Assembly (NCBI GenBank): GCA_029866125.1
Contig: JARWZZ010000004.1
Span: 124,001-188,000 of the forward strand
DNA: 64,000 bases
DNA from: Limnobacter sp.
GTDB lineage: Bacteria; Pseudomonadota; Gammaproteobacteria; Burkholderiales; Burkholderiaceae_B
Reading direction: 5' to 3'
Under the pieces are notes generated by a model. It made no database searches. It saw only the letters and a list, made by a program, of their open reading frames with translations, and had not been told where the DNA came from. The position numbers and the translations under genes were made by a program. Below, piece after piece: positions 19,265 through 28,593 of the stretch. Positions within the stretch are counted from its first letter, which is position 1. Each line of letters opens with the position of its first letter.

Positions 19265-19293
19265 AGTGTATCCCGACGAGAGACAAATCACAA
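19265..19293 (-). promoter_or_regulatory. Candidate sigma-70 promoter for icd
   Basis: On the minus strand TTGTGA (-35) and TACACT (-10) are separated by exactly 17 bp, about 60 bp upstream of the icd start codon. This is a reasonable but unproven match to the consensus. Confidence 0.4.
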
Positions 19294-19382
19294 TTATTTC
19301 GTAATGTGAAATGTAATTCCTTATTACGCTATAGGGGTATGATAACCTGAACTTCTTTCAGTTCTCTGACACAGGGGTCAAT

Positions 19383-19829
19383 GTGCTGCCCGCTTTGCTA
19401 GTTTTCTCGATTGCTGCATCGTTTCTTTACTCGCCCATCCTACAAGCTGAAGGCTTGCAAAAAGCCAGCATAGAGGGGCAATTCATCCAAGTGGAAATGG
19501 CAGATACGCCGCTGGAACGGCAAAAAGGCTTGATGTTTCGGGCAGAAATGCCGGAGAACCAAGGCATGCTGTTTCGCTTCGATCAAGCGGAAACTCAATG
19601 CATGTGGATGAAAAACACGCTGATTGATCTGGATGTGGCTTTTATGGACAAAGAGCTGCGTGTAATCAATGTGGAAGGAATGCAAGCAGGCACAACAGAG
19701 GCTCACTGCTCTGAAAAACCCGCCACTTGGGCTCTGGAAATGAACCGACTGTGGTTTGCCAAGAAAAACATCGGGCCGGGTGCCCAACTCAAACTTTTAA
19801 ACAAAACCAAGCCAACAAAAACCCCCTGA
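19383..19829 (+). CDS. DUF192 family exported protein
   Basis: Protein of 148 aa with a hydrophobic N-terminal signal (about residues 1-20) and a DUF192 fold. Visible family features are TPLERQKGLMFR, the MPENQGMLFRF strand, the conserved MWMKNTLIDLDVAF block and the late ALEMN segment. The domain's biochemical function is not established. The start is GTG at 19383; an ATG overlapping it at 19381 is out of frame. The gene is divergent from icd. The terminator stem at 19817-19852 overlaps its last codons. Confidence 0.85.
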   Translation: MLPALLVFSIAASFLYSPILQAEGLQKASIEGQFIQVEMADTPLERQKGLMFRAEMPENQGMLFRFDQAETQCMWMKNTLIDLDVAFMDKELRVINVEGMQAGTTEAHCSEKPATWALEMNRLWFAKKNIGPGAQLKLLNKTKPTKTP

Positions 19830-19856
19830 CCACCAAGTGGCGAGGGGGTTTTGCTT
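19817..19856. terminator. Bidirectional terminator between the DUF192 gene and sodB
   Basis: AAAACCCCCT (19817-19826) pairs with AGGGGGTTTT (19843-19852), with T-rich sequence on either side, placed between two convergent genes. The left arm lies inside the final codons of the DUF192 gene. Confidence 0.8.
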
Positions 19857-19891
19857 ATTCGATACTGCTTTTTTAATTGCGCTGATTGTAA

Positions 19892-20470
19892 TTAGGCAAA
19901 GTTGGCCGCAGCAAAATTCCAGTTCACCAAAGCCCAGAAGGACTCAATGTACTTGGGGCGCGCATTGCGGTAATCGATGTAGTAAGCATGTTCCCACAAG
20001 TCGCAAGTTAACAAAGGCTTGTCAGCTGTTGTTAATGGCGTTGCTGCGTTGCTGGTGTTCACGATGTCCAGTGAACCGTCGGCTTTTTTGACCAACCATG
20101 TCCAGCTGGAACCAAAGTTGCCAATTGCGCTTTTTGTGAAGGCTTCTTTGAATGCATCAAAGGAGCCCCACTTTGCATCAATTGCCGCAGCCAAAGCACC
20201 AGTGGGCGCGCCACCTGCTTGAGGTGCCAAACCGTTCCAGTAGAAGGTGTGGTTCCAAATTTGAGCGGCGTTGTTGAACATGCCACCAGTGGACTTCTTA
20301 ACGATGTCTTCCAGCGTGCTGTTTTCAAACTCAGTGCCCTTGACCAAATTGTTCAGGTTGGTCACGTAGGTCTGGTGGTGCTTACCGTAGTGAAACTCCA
20401 ATGTTTCCTTGGAGATGTGTGGGGCCAAAGCGTCCATTGCATAGGGCAAGGCGGGTAGTGTGTGTTCCAT
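19892..20470 (-). CDS. sodB: Iron superoxide dismutase
   Basis: Cytosolic Fe-SOD converting superoxide to peroxide and oxygen. Metal ligands are visible in order: His in [12 protein letters not shown], His in IWNHTFYW, and the Asp and His of [17 protein letters not shown]. The [11 protein letters not shown] context and the Gln-containing segment are typical of the iron enzyme. The length of 192 aa is standard. It stands alone and convergent with the DUF192 gene. Confidence 0.96.
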   Translation of the reverse strand: MEHTLPALPYAMDALAPHISKETLEFHYGKHHQTYVTNLNNLVKGTEFENSTLEDIVKKSTGGMFNNAAQIWNHTFYWNGLAPQAGGAPTGALAAAIDAKWGSFDAFKEAFTKSAIGNFGSSWTWLVKKADGSLDIVNTSNAATPLTTADKPLLTCDLWEHAYYIDYRNARPKYIESFWALVNWNFAAANFA

Positions 20471-20592
20471 GGTTTGATCCTCTCAATTTAAATCATTGGT
20501 TGAATGATTGACTGCTTCATTGTCTGGTCATGCGGAATTACTCGCTTCCCATAGATTCTAGCCCCAAAATTGCCCGGTTTTGCCAAAGGGGG

Positions 20593-21933
20593 TCAGCTTG
20601 CCCGCTTCTCTTGTACCTCAAGCGTCAGTTTGCCGTCTGCAAGGGTGGCTTCTAGCATGCTGCCCACAGCCGCCTGAGCAATGGAGGCAACCACTTTGCC
20701 CGACCCGTCTGTGCTGGGTACCTGCATGAATGCATAGCCTTTTTCGAGATTGCGTTGTGGGGACAAGGCTTGCAGCACAGCCTCGGCCTTCTGAAGGCGT
20801 AGGTCCTCCCGCTGCTCAACTTTATGGCGCAGGCTCTGCAATTGGAGGGTATGGGATTGCAAGTCCGAGGACAGGTCGCGCAAATTCTGAGCAACATGCC
20901 TGCGCAGGCTTTGCGCGGTTTGAGCGTGGGAGCGACTGCATCGATCAACCAGGTTGTTCATGTTCTGCCGCAGCAATCCCCACGCATTGTCGGTGCGTTG
21001 GCCCAAGCGCTCCACATATTTGTCTGGGGTAACAAGGCCCATCTCAGCACGATCAACTTTTTGAGCCAAGCGCTGCATTTGGCGATTCCACATCACTTGC
21101 ATGCGCTCGTAGCGGTACTCCACCTCGCCCAACAACTCGGCGGTAGACCGACTAATCAACTCCACCGCTGCAGTGGGTGTGGCCGCCCGCAAATCGGCAG
21201 CAAGTTCAGCCAAGGTGAAATCAGACTCATGCCCCACCCCGACCACGATGGGTGTTTCACAAGCGTGTACCTGCCTAACCACCGCCTCTTCATTGAATGA
21301 CCAAAGGTCCTCCAAACTGCCACCGCCACGGGCCAGAATCAGCACATCGTAGCCTTGGGCATCCGCGTCCCTGAGTGCTTTTACGATGGCTGTTGCAGCC
21401 CCCTCACCCTGCACCAAGGTGTGGTGCACATGGTATTGAATGTGGGGCACACGCCTTTGCAAAGCGCGACGTATATCAGCCAGCGCTGCCGCTTGTAAGG
21501 AGGTTATTACCCCCACGCGAAAAACATACTGGGGCAATGGCCGTTTGTGCTCGGCATCAAAAAGGCCTTCGGCAGTTAGCTTTTCCTTCAGTTTTACAAA
21601 CTGCTCGAATAAGCTGCCTTGCCCTGCCCGCTTCAAAGTTTCAATGGTCAGTTGTAAATCGCCACGTGGTTCATACACACTGACCTGAGCCAGAATCTCA
21701 ACCTGATCGCCCAACTGCGGAACAAAACCAACCAAGACATTTCGCTGACGAAACATGACCGCCTTGATTTGCGCAGAGTTGTCTTTCAAGGTTAAATACC
21801 AGTGACCGGAACTTGCGCGAGTCAGTTGTGAAATTTCGCCCACCACTTTTGCAACTGGCAAATTGCTTCTTAGAATTTGGTTGAGGTATGCGGATAACTC
21901 ACTCACACTGAAAGGGGTTTTGCTTTCTATCAT
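20593..21933 (-). CDS. xseA: Exodeoxyribonuclease VII large subunit
   Basis: Catalytic large subunit of ExoVII, which degrades single-stranded DNA in both directions during repair. It has an N-terminal OB-fold (FSVSELSAYLNQILRSNL, then GEISQLTRASSGHWYLTLKD), the catalytic core with RGGGSLEDLWSFNEE, VGVGHESDFTLAELAADLRA and PTPTAAVE-like PTAAVELIS, and a long coiled-coil C-terminus. The start is placed at 21933 (MIESKTPFS); ATG at 21963 or a start at 22029 in the same frame would add 10 or 32 residues of unconserved sequence. The small subunit xseB is not adjacent. The gene is divergent from exbB across an AT-rich spacer. Confidence 0.94.
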   Translation of the reverse strand: MIESKTPFSVSELSAYLNQILRSNLPVAKVVGEISQLTRASSGHWYLTLKDNSAQIKAVMFRQRNVLVGFVPQLGDQVEILAQVSVYEPRGDLQLTIETLKRAGQGSLFEQFVKLKEKLTAEGLFDAEHKRPLPQYVFRVGVITSLQAAALADIRRALQRRVPHIQYHVHHTLVQGEGAATAIVKALRDADAQGYDVLILARGGGSLEDLWSFNEEAVVRQVHACETPIVVGVGHESDFTLAELAADLRAATPTAAVELISRSTAELLGEVEYRYERMQVMWNRQMQRLAQKVDRAEMGLVTPDKYVERLGQRTDNAWGLLRQNMNNLVDRCSRSHAQTAQSLRRHVAQNLRDLSSDLQSHTLQLQSLRHKVEQREDLRLQKAEAVLQALSPQRNLEKGYAFMQVPSTDGSGKVVASIAQAAVGSMLEATLADGKLTLEVQEKRAS

Positions 21934-22227
21934 CCCGGTTTTGCACTTCAAAAAATTAGACATATCCACAGCCCTACCAAAATGACAAATTGATTGCAAG
22001 TCATCTGGAGGACCAATCGATCCGTTCAAGTGTTTGATATATAAAGGTTATTTTTTATTAAAAAGTTCAATTTTTTTTGGGGGACTCACTAAGCCCCGAA
22101 TTTCATTCCGTTTAGCGGACTTTTCCCCAAAGTTATCCACATTTTTTTCACACCCTTATCGCAAGCCTTATTTGTCATTGGGGCGGATTTTGGTTAGAGT
22201 CGCGGTCTTAGGTTTAAGGAGTCTAAT

Positions 22228-22851
22228 GTGTGGTCCATCATTACAGCTGCGGGTTGGCCGATTTGGCCGTTGATTTTTGCATCCGTGGTGGCACTGGCAA
22301 TTGTCATTGAAAGAATTTGGGCACTGCGACCATCGATATTAGTGCCAGCAAACCTTGCACAAGAGGTTACAAAAACCCTGCCCCAGTTTGCTGAAAAACA
22401 AAACATCAGCCGATTGGCCTCGCACAGCGCGCTGGGTTCAATACTGGCCGAGGGCCTGACTGCGCACATGAATGGCAGCGACGTTGCGCTTGCCATGCAA
22501 GAAAAAGCAGAAGTGGTCAGCAAAGCGCTGGAGAAGCACCTTGATGTGCTGGCCCTGATAGCCAGTGCAGCCCCGCTGATGGGTTTGTTGGGTACTGTGG
22601 TGGGCATGATTGATATTTTTGCCGCCCAAGGCCAAGCCGTTCAAAGCCCTGAAGCAATTGCAGCGGGTATTGCGGTGGCTTTGTACAACACAGCATTTGG
22701 CTTGATTGTTGCCATTCCCGCTTTGGTGGCTTACCGCCTGCTTAAAATGCGCATTGGTCAAATCTTGGACAAAATAGAGCAAGAAGTGCAACCTTTGGAG
22801 CAGTTGCTTTTGGTTGCCAAACAAAAATCTGCCAAACCTGCCCGATCATGA
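22228..22851 (+). CDS. exbB: ExbB/TolQ/MotA-family proton channel
   Basis: Inner-membrane component of a proton-motive-force-driven complex that energises TonB-dependent outer-membrane transport. Three transmembrane helices are seen (about residues 10-30, 107-130 and 150-172). The conserved ASAAPLMGLLGTVVGMIDIF block precedes the AGIAVALYNTAFGLIVAIPA helix with its pore Thr/Ala/Gly pattern. The start is GTG at 22228, after AAGGAG with 8-bp spacing. It overlaps exbD by 4 bp. No tonB gene is adjacent. TolQ is less likely because lpxK rather than tolA follows. Confidence 0.92.
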   Translation: MWSIITAAGWPIWPLIFASVVALAIVIERIWALRPSILVPANLAQEVTKTLPQFAEKQNISRLASHSALGSILAEGLTAHMNGSDVALAMQEKAEVVSKALEKHLDVLALIASAAPLMGLLGTVVGMIDIFAAQGQAVQSPEAIAAGIAVALYNTAFGLIVAIPALVAYRLLKMRIGQILDKIEQEVQPLEQLLLVAKQKSAKPARS

Positions 22852-23273
22852 AAATTCGACGACCCATCGATACAGATCCTCCGGAAATTAACCTGATACC
22901 AATGATCGATATTTTGTTGGTCATCGTCATCTTTTTGGTGGTGTCGACTTCATTCGTGCGTCAAAGCCAGTTGAAGGTTGAACTGCCGGGCGTCAACCAA
23001 AAACAGTCCAGCGAAGATCCACAAGAACCCATTCGCGTCCGAATTGGCAAGGACGGCAATTACAGCTTGGGTGCACAATCTTTTAACTCTGAATCCAACT
23101 TGCGAGTGGCACTGAGCCAAGAATTGTCCAAACCTGGCTTGAAAAAAGATGAATTGAAAGCCATTTTGGAAGCCGATGCAACCGCCACCCACCAGTCTGT
23201 GGTGACAGTGATGGACATGCTTGCATCGCTGGGGGTAAGCCGAGTTTCCATTGCCACCGCGGCCAAACAATAG
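22848..23273 (+). CDS. exbD: ExbD/TolR-family biopolymer transport protein
   Basis: Partner of ExbB. A short cytoplasmic N-terminus leads to a single transmembrane helix (about residues 15-37, INLIPMIDILLVIVIFL) carrying the essential proton-translocating Asp of the family. A periplasmic domain ends in VSIATA. The length of 141 aa is typical. ATGA overlap with exbB indicates translational coupling. Confidence 0.93.
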   Translation: MKIRRPIDTDPPEINLIPMIDILLVIVIFLVVSTSFVRQSQLKVELPGVNQKQSSEDPQEPIRVRIGKDGNYSLGAQSFNSESNLRVALSQELSKPGLKKDELKAILEADATATHQSVVTVMDMLASLGVSRVSIATAAKQ

Positions 23274-23304
23274 CCTAGGTAAACTGGGCAAACCCTAGCC
23301 ACCC

Positions 23305-24462
23305 ATGATGCCTGCCAACCCTGCACCCCATGCGCCAAAAGCCAAACCAGCCACTTTTGAAAAAAAGCTGACGGACATTTGGTATGAAGGTGCAAACGCG
23401 GGCTGGCTCACTGGGCCGCTGGCGCTGCTCAGCCTGATTTACAGGGGTTTACGTTGGGCCACACAGCAGCACAGCAAAGCGCTGGCCAGTCGAAAACCCA
23501 CCCAACCCCCTGTGTTAGTCGTTGGCAATTTGATTGCAGGCGGGGCAGGCAAAACCCCGGTTGTGCTGGCTGTATGTGAAACATTGAAAGCCCAAGGCCT
23601 GAAGGTGGGCATTGTTAGCCGTGGCTATGGCAAGCAATCATCCACCGTGGTGGTTTTGTCGCCAGGTTTGAGTGGGGCAAGCCAAGCGCCCACGCTCGAT
23701 GCCAAGCAAATTGGTGATGAACCGGCCTGGCTACTCGAACAAACCCAATGCCCGATTGCAGTAGGCGCGCAACGCAAACAGGCTTACCTCGCCTTGATAG
23801 ACCGCCACCCCGATTTGGACTTGGTGGTGTCTGATGATGGCTTGCAGCACCACAAACTGGAAAGAACTTTGGAATGGGTGGTGTTTGATGACCGCCTGGT
23901 GGGCAATCGGAAAATGATTCCAGCTGGCCCATTGCGGGAGCCCCTGACGCGGCTACACACGGTGGATGCCATACTTGCCTCGAATGTGTCTGCCGAAGTG
24001 TTGAGCGCGGCACTCGGCAAAGAACGAAGTGAAGAACTCAGGGCGGAACTAAGTGCGCACATTCATGAGATCAAAGTCGTTCCACACCAGTTTCGCCACA
24101 TGCAAACCGGGCGAATTCTCTCCATTTCTGAAGCCCAAACGATTTGGGCAACAAAAGATGTGTGTGCATTTGCAGGGCTTGGAAATCCCAATAAGTTCTT
24201 CAAAGCCTTGAAAAAAATCAACATTCCCGTGGGGAAATCCATTGGACTACCCGATCATTTTGACTACCCCGCTGAATTTTGCGAAAGTTTGCCGCATGAA
24301 ATCTTGCTGACCACAGGTAAAGATGCCGTAAAATTGCCGCTTCAGGAATCAAGGCTTTGGGTGGTGGATGTGAAAGTCACTTTGCCCCCAGCGCTCATCC
24401 ATCAACTGGAGAATGCAATTGGACGCTCATTTGGTTCACGTATTGGTTTGCCCAATTTGTAA
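23305..24462 (+). CDS. lpxK: Tetraacyldisaccharide 4'-kinase
   Basis: Membrane-associated kinase that phosphorylates the 4' position of the lipid A disaccharide precursor. The P-loop is GNLIAGGAGKTPVV (about residues 73-86). The downstream VSRGYGK and DDGLQHHKLER motifs carry catalytic residues of the LpxK family. The amphipathic N-terminus with ALLSLIYRGLRW is the membrane-association region. The length of 385 aa is slightly long for the family. The gene follows exbD by 31 bp and its 3' end overlaps the Trm112 frame by 50 bp. Confidence 0.95.
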   Translation: MMPANPAPHAPKAKPATFEKKLTDIWYEGANAGWLTGPLALLSLIYRGLRWATQQHSKALASRKPTQPPVLVVGNLIAGGAGKTPVVLAVCETLKAQGLKVGIVSRGYGKQSSTVVVLSPGLSGASQAPTLDAKQIGDEPAWLLEQTQCPIAVGAQRKQAYLALIDRHPDLDLVVSDDGLQHHKLERTLEWVVFDDRLVGNRKMIPAGPLREPLTRLHTVDAILASNVSAEVLSAALGKERSEELRAELSAHIHEIKVVPHQFRHMQTGRILSISEAQTIWATKDVCAFAGLGNPNKFFKALKKINIPVGKSIGLPDHFDYPAEFCESLPHEILLTTGKDAVKLPLQESRLWVVDVKVTLPPALIHQLENAIGRSFGSRIGLPNL

Positions 24463-24604
24463 AGGCAAGCTGGAAAAGCGCCTCACTGACGGTTACTTGG
24501 TCTGCAAGGCCGACAAACTGGCCTACCCGGTTCGCGACGGCATTCCGATCATGATTGTTGAACAGGCTGTGCCGCTGGACCACTCCGATCATCAAGTCAA
24601 TTAA
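24413..24604 (+). CDS. Trm112 family protein (YcaR-like)
   Basis: Small zinc-ribbon-like protein of 63 aa. It has the HVLVCPICKGKL start and the LAYPVRDGIPIMI core typical of bacterial Trm112-like proteins, which are found between lpxK and kdsB in many proteobacteria. Only the first CxxC pair is complete; the second position has a single Cys (YLVCKADKLAYP). It overlaps the end of lpxK by 50 bp. Its precise role in bacteria is unclear; activation of a methyltransferase is suggested by the eukaryotic family. Confidence 0.9.
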   Translation: MQLDAHLVHVLVCPICKGKLEKRLTDGYLVCKADKLAYPVRDGIPIMIVEQAVPLDHSDHQVN

Positions 24605-24629
24605 ACATTAAGCACCGGGGGCTGGGCCT

Positions 24630-25400
24630 ATGTTCAAAGCGGTTATTCCTGCACGGTTTGCATCCACACGTTTGCCCGGCAAACCCTTGGCAGACATTGC
24701 GGGCAAGCCGATGGTGGTCCGTGTGGCTGAACGCGCTTTGCTGTCAAAGGCCGATGAAGTCATTGTTGCAACCGATCACGAAGACATTCTGAAAGCCTGC
24801 GCGGCGCACGGAATTAAAGCCATGATGACCCGCAGCGATTGGCCCACCGGCACAGACCGCATTGCCGAAGTCGCGGCAAAACAAGCTTGGGCTGATGGCC
24901 AAGTGGTTGTGAATGTGCAAGGGGATGAACCGCTGATTGACCCCGAGGTGATCAATCAAGTTGCGCTGGCCCTGCTGCAGGGCGATCAGGCCATATCAAC
25001 CTGCGCACACCCCATTCACGATTGGGCGGATTTTATGAACCCCAATGTGGTCAAAATCGCGCTTCAAGAAAACGGGAACGCTTTGTATTTTTCACGTGCT
25101 CCCATCCCTTACCCTCGGGACACCTTGGCAGGTCAATCTGCACAACAAATTCTAGAATTGCCACTTAAACCCACTGGTTTCAGGCATGTTGGGCTGTATG
25201 CCTACCGGACACATTTCCTTAGACATTACCAAAATTTGCCACCTGCTCAAATCGAGCAACTCGAATCTCTGGAGCAACTGCGGGCACTTGCGCATGGGTT
25301 TCAGATAAAAGTGTGTATGATTCAGGATGCTCCGGCAGCGGGCGTGGACACCCCCGAGGACTTAGAACGGGTGAGGGCCCACTTCATGCACCGCGAGTGA
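24630..25400 (+). CDS. kdsB: 3-deoxy-manno-octulosonate cytidylyltransferase
   Basis: Activates Kdo as CMP-Kdo for lipopolysaccharide inner-core synthesis. The CTP-binding start [19 protein letters not shown] (residues 4-22) and the metal/sugar-binding NVQGDEPLI are clear, and HVGLYAYR is the later family signature. The length of 256 aa is typical. It follows the Trm112 gene by 25 bp, completing an LPS precursor cluster with lpxK. Confidence 0.97.
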   Translation: MFKAVIPARFASTRLPGKPLADIAGKPMVVRVAERALLSKADEVIVATDHEDILKACAAHGIKAMMTRSDWPTGTDRIAEVAAKQAWADGQVVVNVQGDEPLIDPEVINQVALALLQGDQAISTCAHPIHDWADFMNPNVVKIALQENGNALYFSRAPIPYPRDTLAGQSAQQILELPLKPTGFRHVGLYAYRTHFLRHYQNLPPAQIEQLESLEQLRALAHGFQIKVCMIQDAPAAGVDTPEDLERVRAHFMHRE

Positions 25401-25507
25401 CAAGAAGTATGGGTGTTGCACAGTCTTTTTGTACATCGGGTAAGTTTGATGCAAGTAGACCGTGTCAATATTCATGTCTTATTTCATGTCAAAATTGAGC
25501 AATCTGA

Positions 25508-26266
<759 letters not shown>

Positions 26267-26296
26267 GCGGTTACTTTCGTCAAGTTTGCGTCAAGT

Positions 26297-26322
26297 AAAG
26301 ACCGCCTTCGGGCGGTTTTTTA
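26297..26322 (+). terminator. Rho-independent terminator of adk
   Basis: ACCGCC pairs with GGCGGT around a UUCG tetraloop, preceded by A residues and followed by a T run. It is a textbook stable terminator. Confidence 0.92.
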
Positions 26323-26338
26323 TTGGCATCATCACCAT

Positions 26339-26476
26339 TACCGCTTCGCGCCTCTGCCTGAGTCGTTGCTGCTTCGTTGCTGCTTCGTTGCTTCGTTGCT
26401 GCTTTGGTGTTGCATCGTTGCTGCTTCGGTGTTGCTACGTCACCGCTTCGCACCTCGGCCTGAGCCGTTGCTGCTT
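26339..26476 (+). repeat. 36-bp direct repeat with internal GTTGCTGCTTC units
   Basis: Copies at 26339-26374 and 26441-26476 (period 102 bp) differ at a handful of positions. The interval contains several GTTGCTGCTTC or shortened units. The same GCTGCTT word forms the 17-bp array at 11.3 kb. Confidence 0.75.
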
Positions 26477-26533
26477 GAAGGGCCTTGTCTTCGCACACCC
26501 TCTGCCTGTCCATGCCCCGCACGCAACTCGCTG

Positions 26534-26558
26534 AACCAGAACTTCCCAAGTTCTGGTT
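26534..26558. repeat. Perfect 11-bp inverted repeat (hairpin)
   Basis: AACCAGAACTT and AAGTTCTGGTT flank a CCC loop. No T run follows on either strand, so it is not a canonical terminator. Confidence 0.75.
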
Positions 26559-26714
26559 CTAGCTCAAACATGCGTGACGCGGGGGCTCTTCAGCCTTAGG
26601 GCTGAAGCGCAATGGACAGTTGCGAGCGCTTTAGCGGCGGCCCTTCTTCAATCGCAGCAAGGCTTCAGGCTGACGGCGCTTGGGTGACTGCGCTTGGGTG
26701 ACTGCGCTGGGGAC

Positions 26715-26750
26715 GATGCCGATGCCGATGCCGATGCCGATGCCGATGCC
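26715..26750 (+). repeat. Hexanucleotide microsatellite (GATGCC)6
   Basis: Six perfect tandem copies of GATGCC. It is intergenic and keeps frame in any overlapping reading, but no gene is supported there. Confidence 0.95.
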
Positions 26751-26778
26751 GCCAGCATTGTCACCGCCCCAAGCTGCC

Positions 26779-26897
26779 GCGCAAGCGCAATCGGACAGAA
26801 CCGGATAAGCGCTTCAGGGGACGCGCCGGGCGACAAAACACATCTGCACCTATGAATCTAAGCATGCTGTGGAGCCCGGAGAAAAGCGGCACCAAGC
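26779..26897 (+). repeat. Dispersed 119-bp repeat, copy 2
   Basis: Matches 11618-11736 in the same orientation and over the same length, including CGCGCCGGGCGACAAAACAC, ATGAATCTAAGCA and GGAGCCCGGA. Unlike copy 1 it has no obvious inverted partner nearby. Confidence 0.85.
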
Positions 26898-27092
26898 GTT
26901 CCGGTCTGTCGATTGTGATTGTGAGCAGCAAGAGGGAACAAGGTCTGACGGCTGCAATTGTGCAAGCTGATCCCTAAACCCAGCACGGCATGATGGATAA
27001 CCCTGAGTATTTTTAGGGAAAAAATCACCAGAATCTGCAAATAATTACACTACAATGAAAAAAAGACATAAATATGCAGCACTGGGATAGAC

Positions 27093-27800
27093 ATGCAGAC
27101 TTTCGGAGAGGCTTTTCAACAGGCCTTTATGCTCATTCTTCAAGCCGATGCAAAGCTGCTCAGCATCATTGGCTTGTCACTTCAAGTGACATTCACCGCA
27201 GTCACGATTGCTTGCTGTATCGCATTCCCAATTGGCGCCGCTTTGGCAGTAGGCCGTTTCCCCGGCCGTATGGCTTTGGTTGTCTTTCTTAACTCACTCA
27301 TGGGCTTGCCACCGGTGGTGGTGGGTTTGTGCATCTACCTGCTGTTGTCGGCATCGGGCCCGTTGGGTTCTATGCGCTTGCTTTACACACCCACTGCCAT
27401 GGTGATTGCTCAAGTGGTGCTCGTCACGCCAATCATTGCGGCACTTGCTCGGCAGGTGATTGAAGACTTTCACACCGAATACGACGAAATGCTGCGTTCC
27501 ATGAATGCCAGCGGTTTTCAAACCTTGACCACCTTGCTTTGGGACTCTCGCTATTCGTTGATGACAAGTGCATTGGCCGGTCTTGGCCGTGCATTGGCTG
27601 AAGTAGGGGCCGTCATTATTGTTGGGGGCAATATTGAAAACCTAACCCGCGTGATGACAACAACCATTGCGCTTGAAACCTCCAAAGGTGAGTTGGCACT
27701 GGCCTTGGGGTTGGGTTTGATCCTGATTACCTTGTCCATCATCATCAATGCCGCCTTGTTTTTGCTGCGACAAAGCGCACAAAAGTTGTCTTATGCTTAG
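27093..27800 (+). CDS. tupB: Tungstate/molybdate-type ABC transporter permease
   Basis: Inner-membrane permease of an oxyanion importer, 235 aa with about six hydrophobic segments. The cytoplasmic coupling loop ALAEVGAVIIVGGN resembles the EAA motif of the binding-protein-dependent permeases. It is assigned to the Tup group because it is followed by an ATPase and by a TupA-like binding protein with the TTSTQNSGL signature. WtpB or ModB-type alternatives cannot be fully excluded. The stop codon overlaps the next gene's first possible ATG. Confidence 0.85.
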   Translation: MQTFGEAFQQAFMLILQADAKLLSIIGLSLQVTFTAVTIACCIAFPIGAALAVGRFPGRMALVVFLNSLMGLPPVVVGLCIYLLLSASGPLGSMRLLYTPTAMVIAQVVLVTPIIAALARQVIEDFHTEYDEMLRSMNASGFQTLTTLLWDSRYSLMTSALAGLGRALAEVGAVIIVGGNIENLTRVMTTTIALETSKGELALALGLGLILITLSIIINAALFLLRQSAQKLSYA

Positions 27801-28569
27801 GCGCGCCATGCAATTCGATCTGTTCAAACCCATGCTGCCCAATGGCCAATCGCTGTTACCCCTCCAGTTAACAGGCATTTGTTTGAGCTTGGGTGGTAAA
27901 AAAGTCCTTAATCAAATCAGCTTTGATACTGACATTGCAGGTATTACCGCAATCATGGGTCCAAACGGCGCGGGCAAAAGCCTTTTGCTGCGTTTGATTG
28001 CTGGGCTTATTCGCCAGGACGCTGGGTCTGTCCAGTTGGGTGATGGCCAGCAAAGTATTCAAGGGCATTTGGGTTTCGTGTTTCAAAGGCCTGTGTTGTT
28101 GCGTCGCAGTGTCAAAGGCAACTTGATGCATGCACTCAAATTGGCTGGTTTTAAGTCTGAGGCCAGTCAGTTGCGTTGCGCGCAATTGCTGGACTTGGGC
28201 CAAATGACTGGGCTTGCAAACTCACCGGCCCGCAAATTGTCGGGTGGCGAACAGCAGCGGCTTTCCCTATTGCGGGCGCTGGCTTGCCAGCCTGCACTGT
28301 TGTTGCTGGATGAGCCCAGTGCCAGCTTGGACCCTCAAGCCACCTTTTTGCTGGAGGACTTGGTTCGAAAAGCAAGCGCTGCGGGCGTCAAAGTCATCAT
28401 CGTGACCCATGATCAGGGTCAGGCCATGCGTCTTGCTCAAGAGGTTGTTTTTATTCACAAGGGGCAATTCTTGGAAAAACAAAATACCCAGGCGTTTTTA
28501 AAGCACCCACAAACCAAGCAAGCAAAAGCTTATCTGGCTGGGGAATTGTTGCTCGATCATGAAATTTAA
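27793..28569 (+). CDS. tupC: Tungstate/molybdate-type ABC transporter ATP-binding protein
   Basis: Cytosolic ATPase that drives the permease. Walker A is GPNGAGKSLLL, the ABC signature is LSGGEQQRLSLLRAL, Walker B is ALLLLDEPSAS with the catalytic Glu, and the switch His lies in IIVTHDQGQA. The start is either 27793, giving an 8-bp overlap with tupB, or 27808; both are plausible. The length is about 258 aa. No C-terminal TOBE/MOP domain follows the ATPase core, unlike ModC. Confidence 0.87.
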   Translation: MLRRAMQFDLFKPMLPNGQSLLPLQLTGICLSLGGKKVLNQISFDTDIAGITAIMGPNGAGKSLLLRLIAGLIRQDAGSVQLGDGQQSIQGHLGFVFQRPVLLRRSVKGNLMHALKLAGFKSEASQLRCAQLLDLGQMTGLANSPARKLSGGEQQRLSLLRALACQPALLLLDEPSASLDPQATFLLEDLVRKASAAGVKVIIVTHDQGQAMRLAQEVVFIHKGQFLEKQNTQAFLKHPQTKQAKAYLAGELLLDHEI

Positions 28570-28593
28570 AATTGATTTTTATTGGGAGTCGAA

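Larger units (their letters stand above)
26267..27092. other. Repeat-rich intergenic region between adk and the Tup operon
   Basis: About 0.83 kb without a credible gene. It holds the adk terminator, a 36-bp direct repeat with GTTGCTGCTTC units between the copies (26339-26476), a perfect 11-bp hairpin with a CCC loop (26534-26558), a hairpin GCCTTAGGGC region near 26590, and a duplicated GCGCTTGGGTGACT word near 26690. A GATGCC hexamer array (26715-26750) and a second copy of the 119-bp dispersed repeat (26779-26897) follow. Frames crossing it translate into low-complexity Ala-Ser or Gln-Ala strings. Confidence 0.8.

Noticed and set aside
26280-26836. Minus-strand frames with Ala-Ser and Gln-Ala-Glu strings
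   Set aside because: They are translations of the simple repeats and the GATGCC array; no start signals, no domain, interrupted by the adk terminator.
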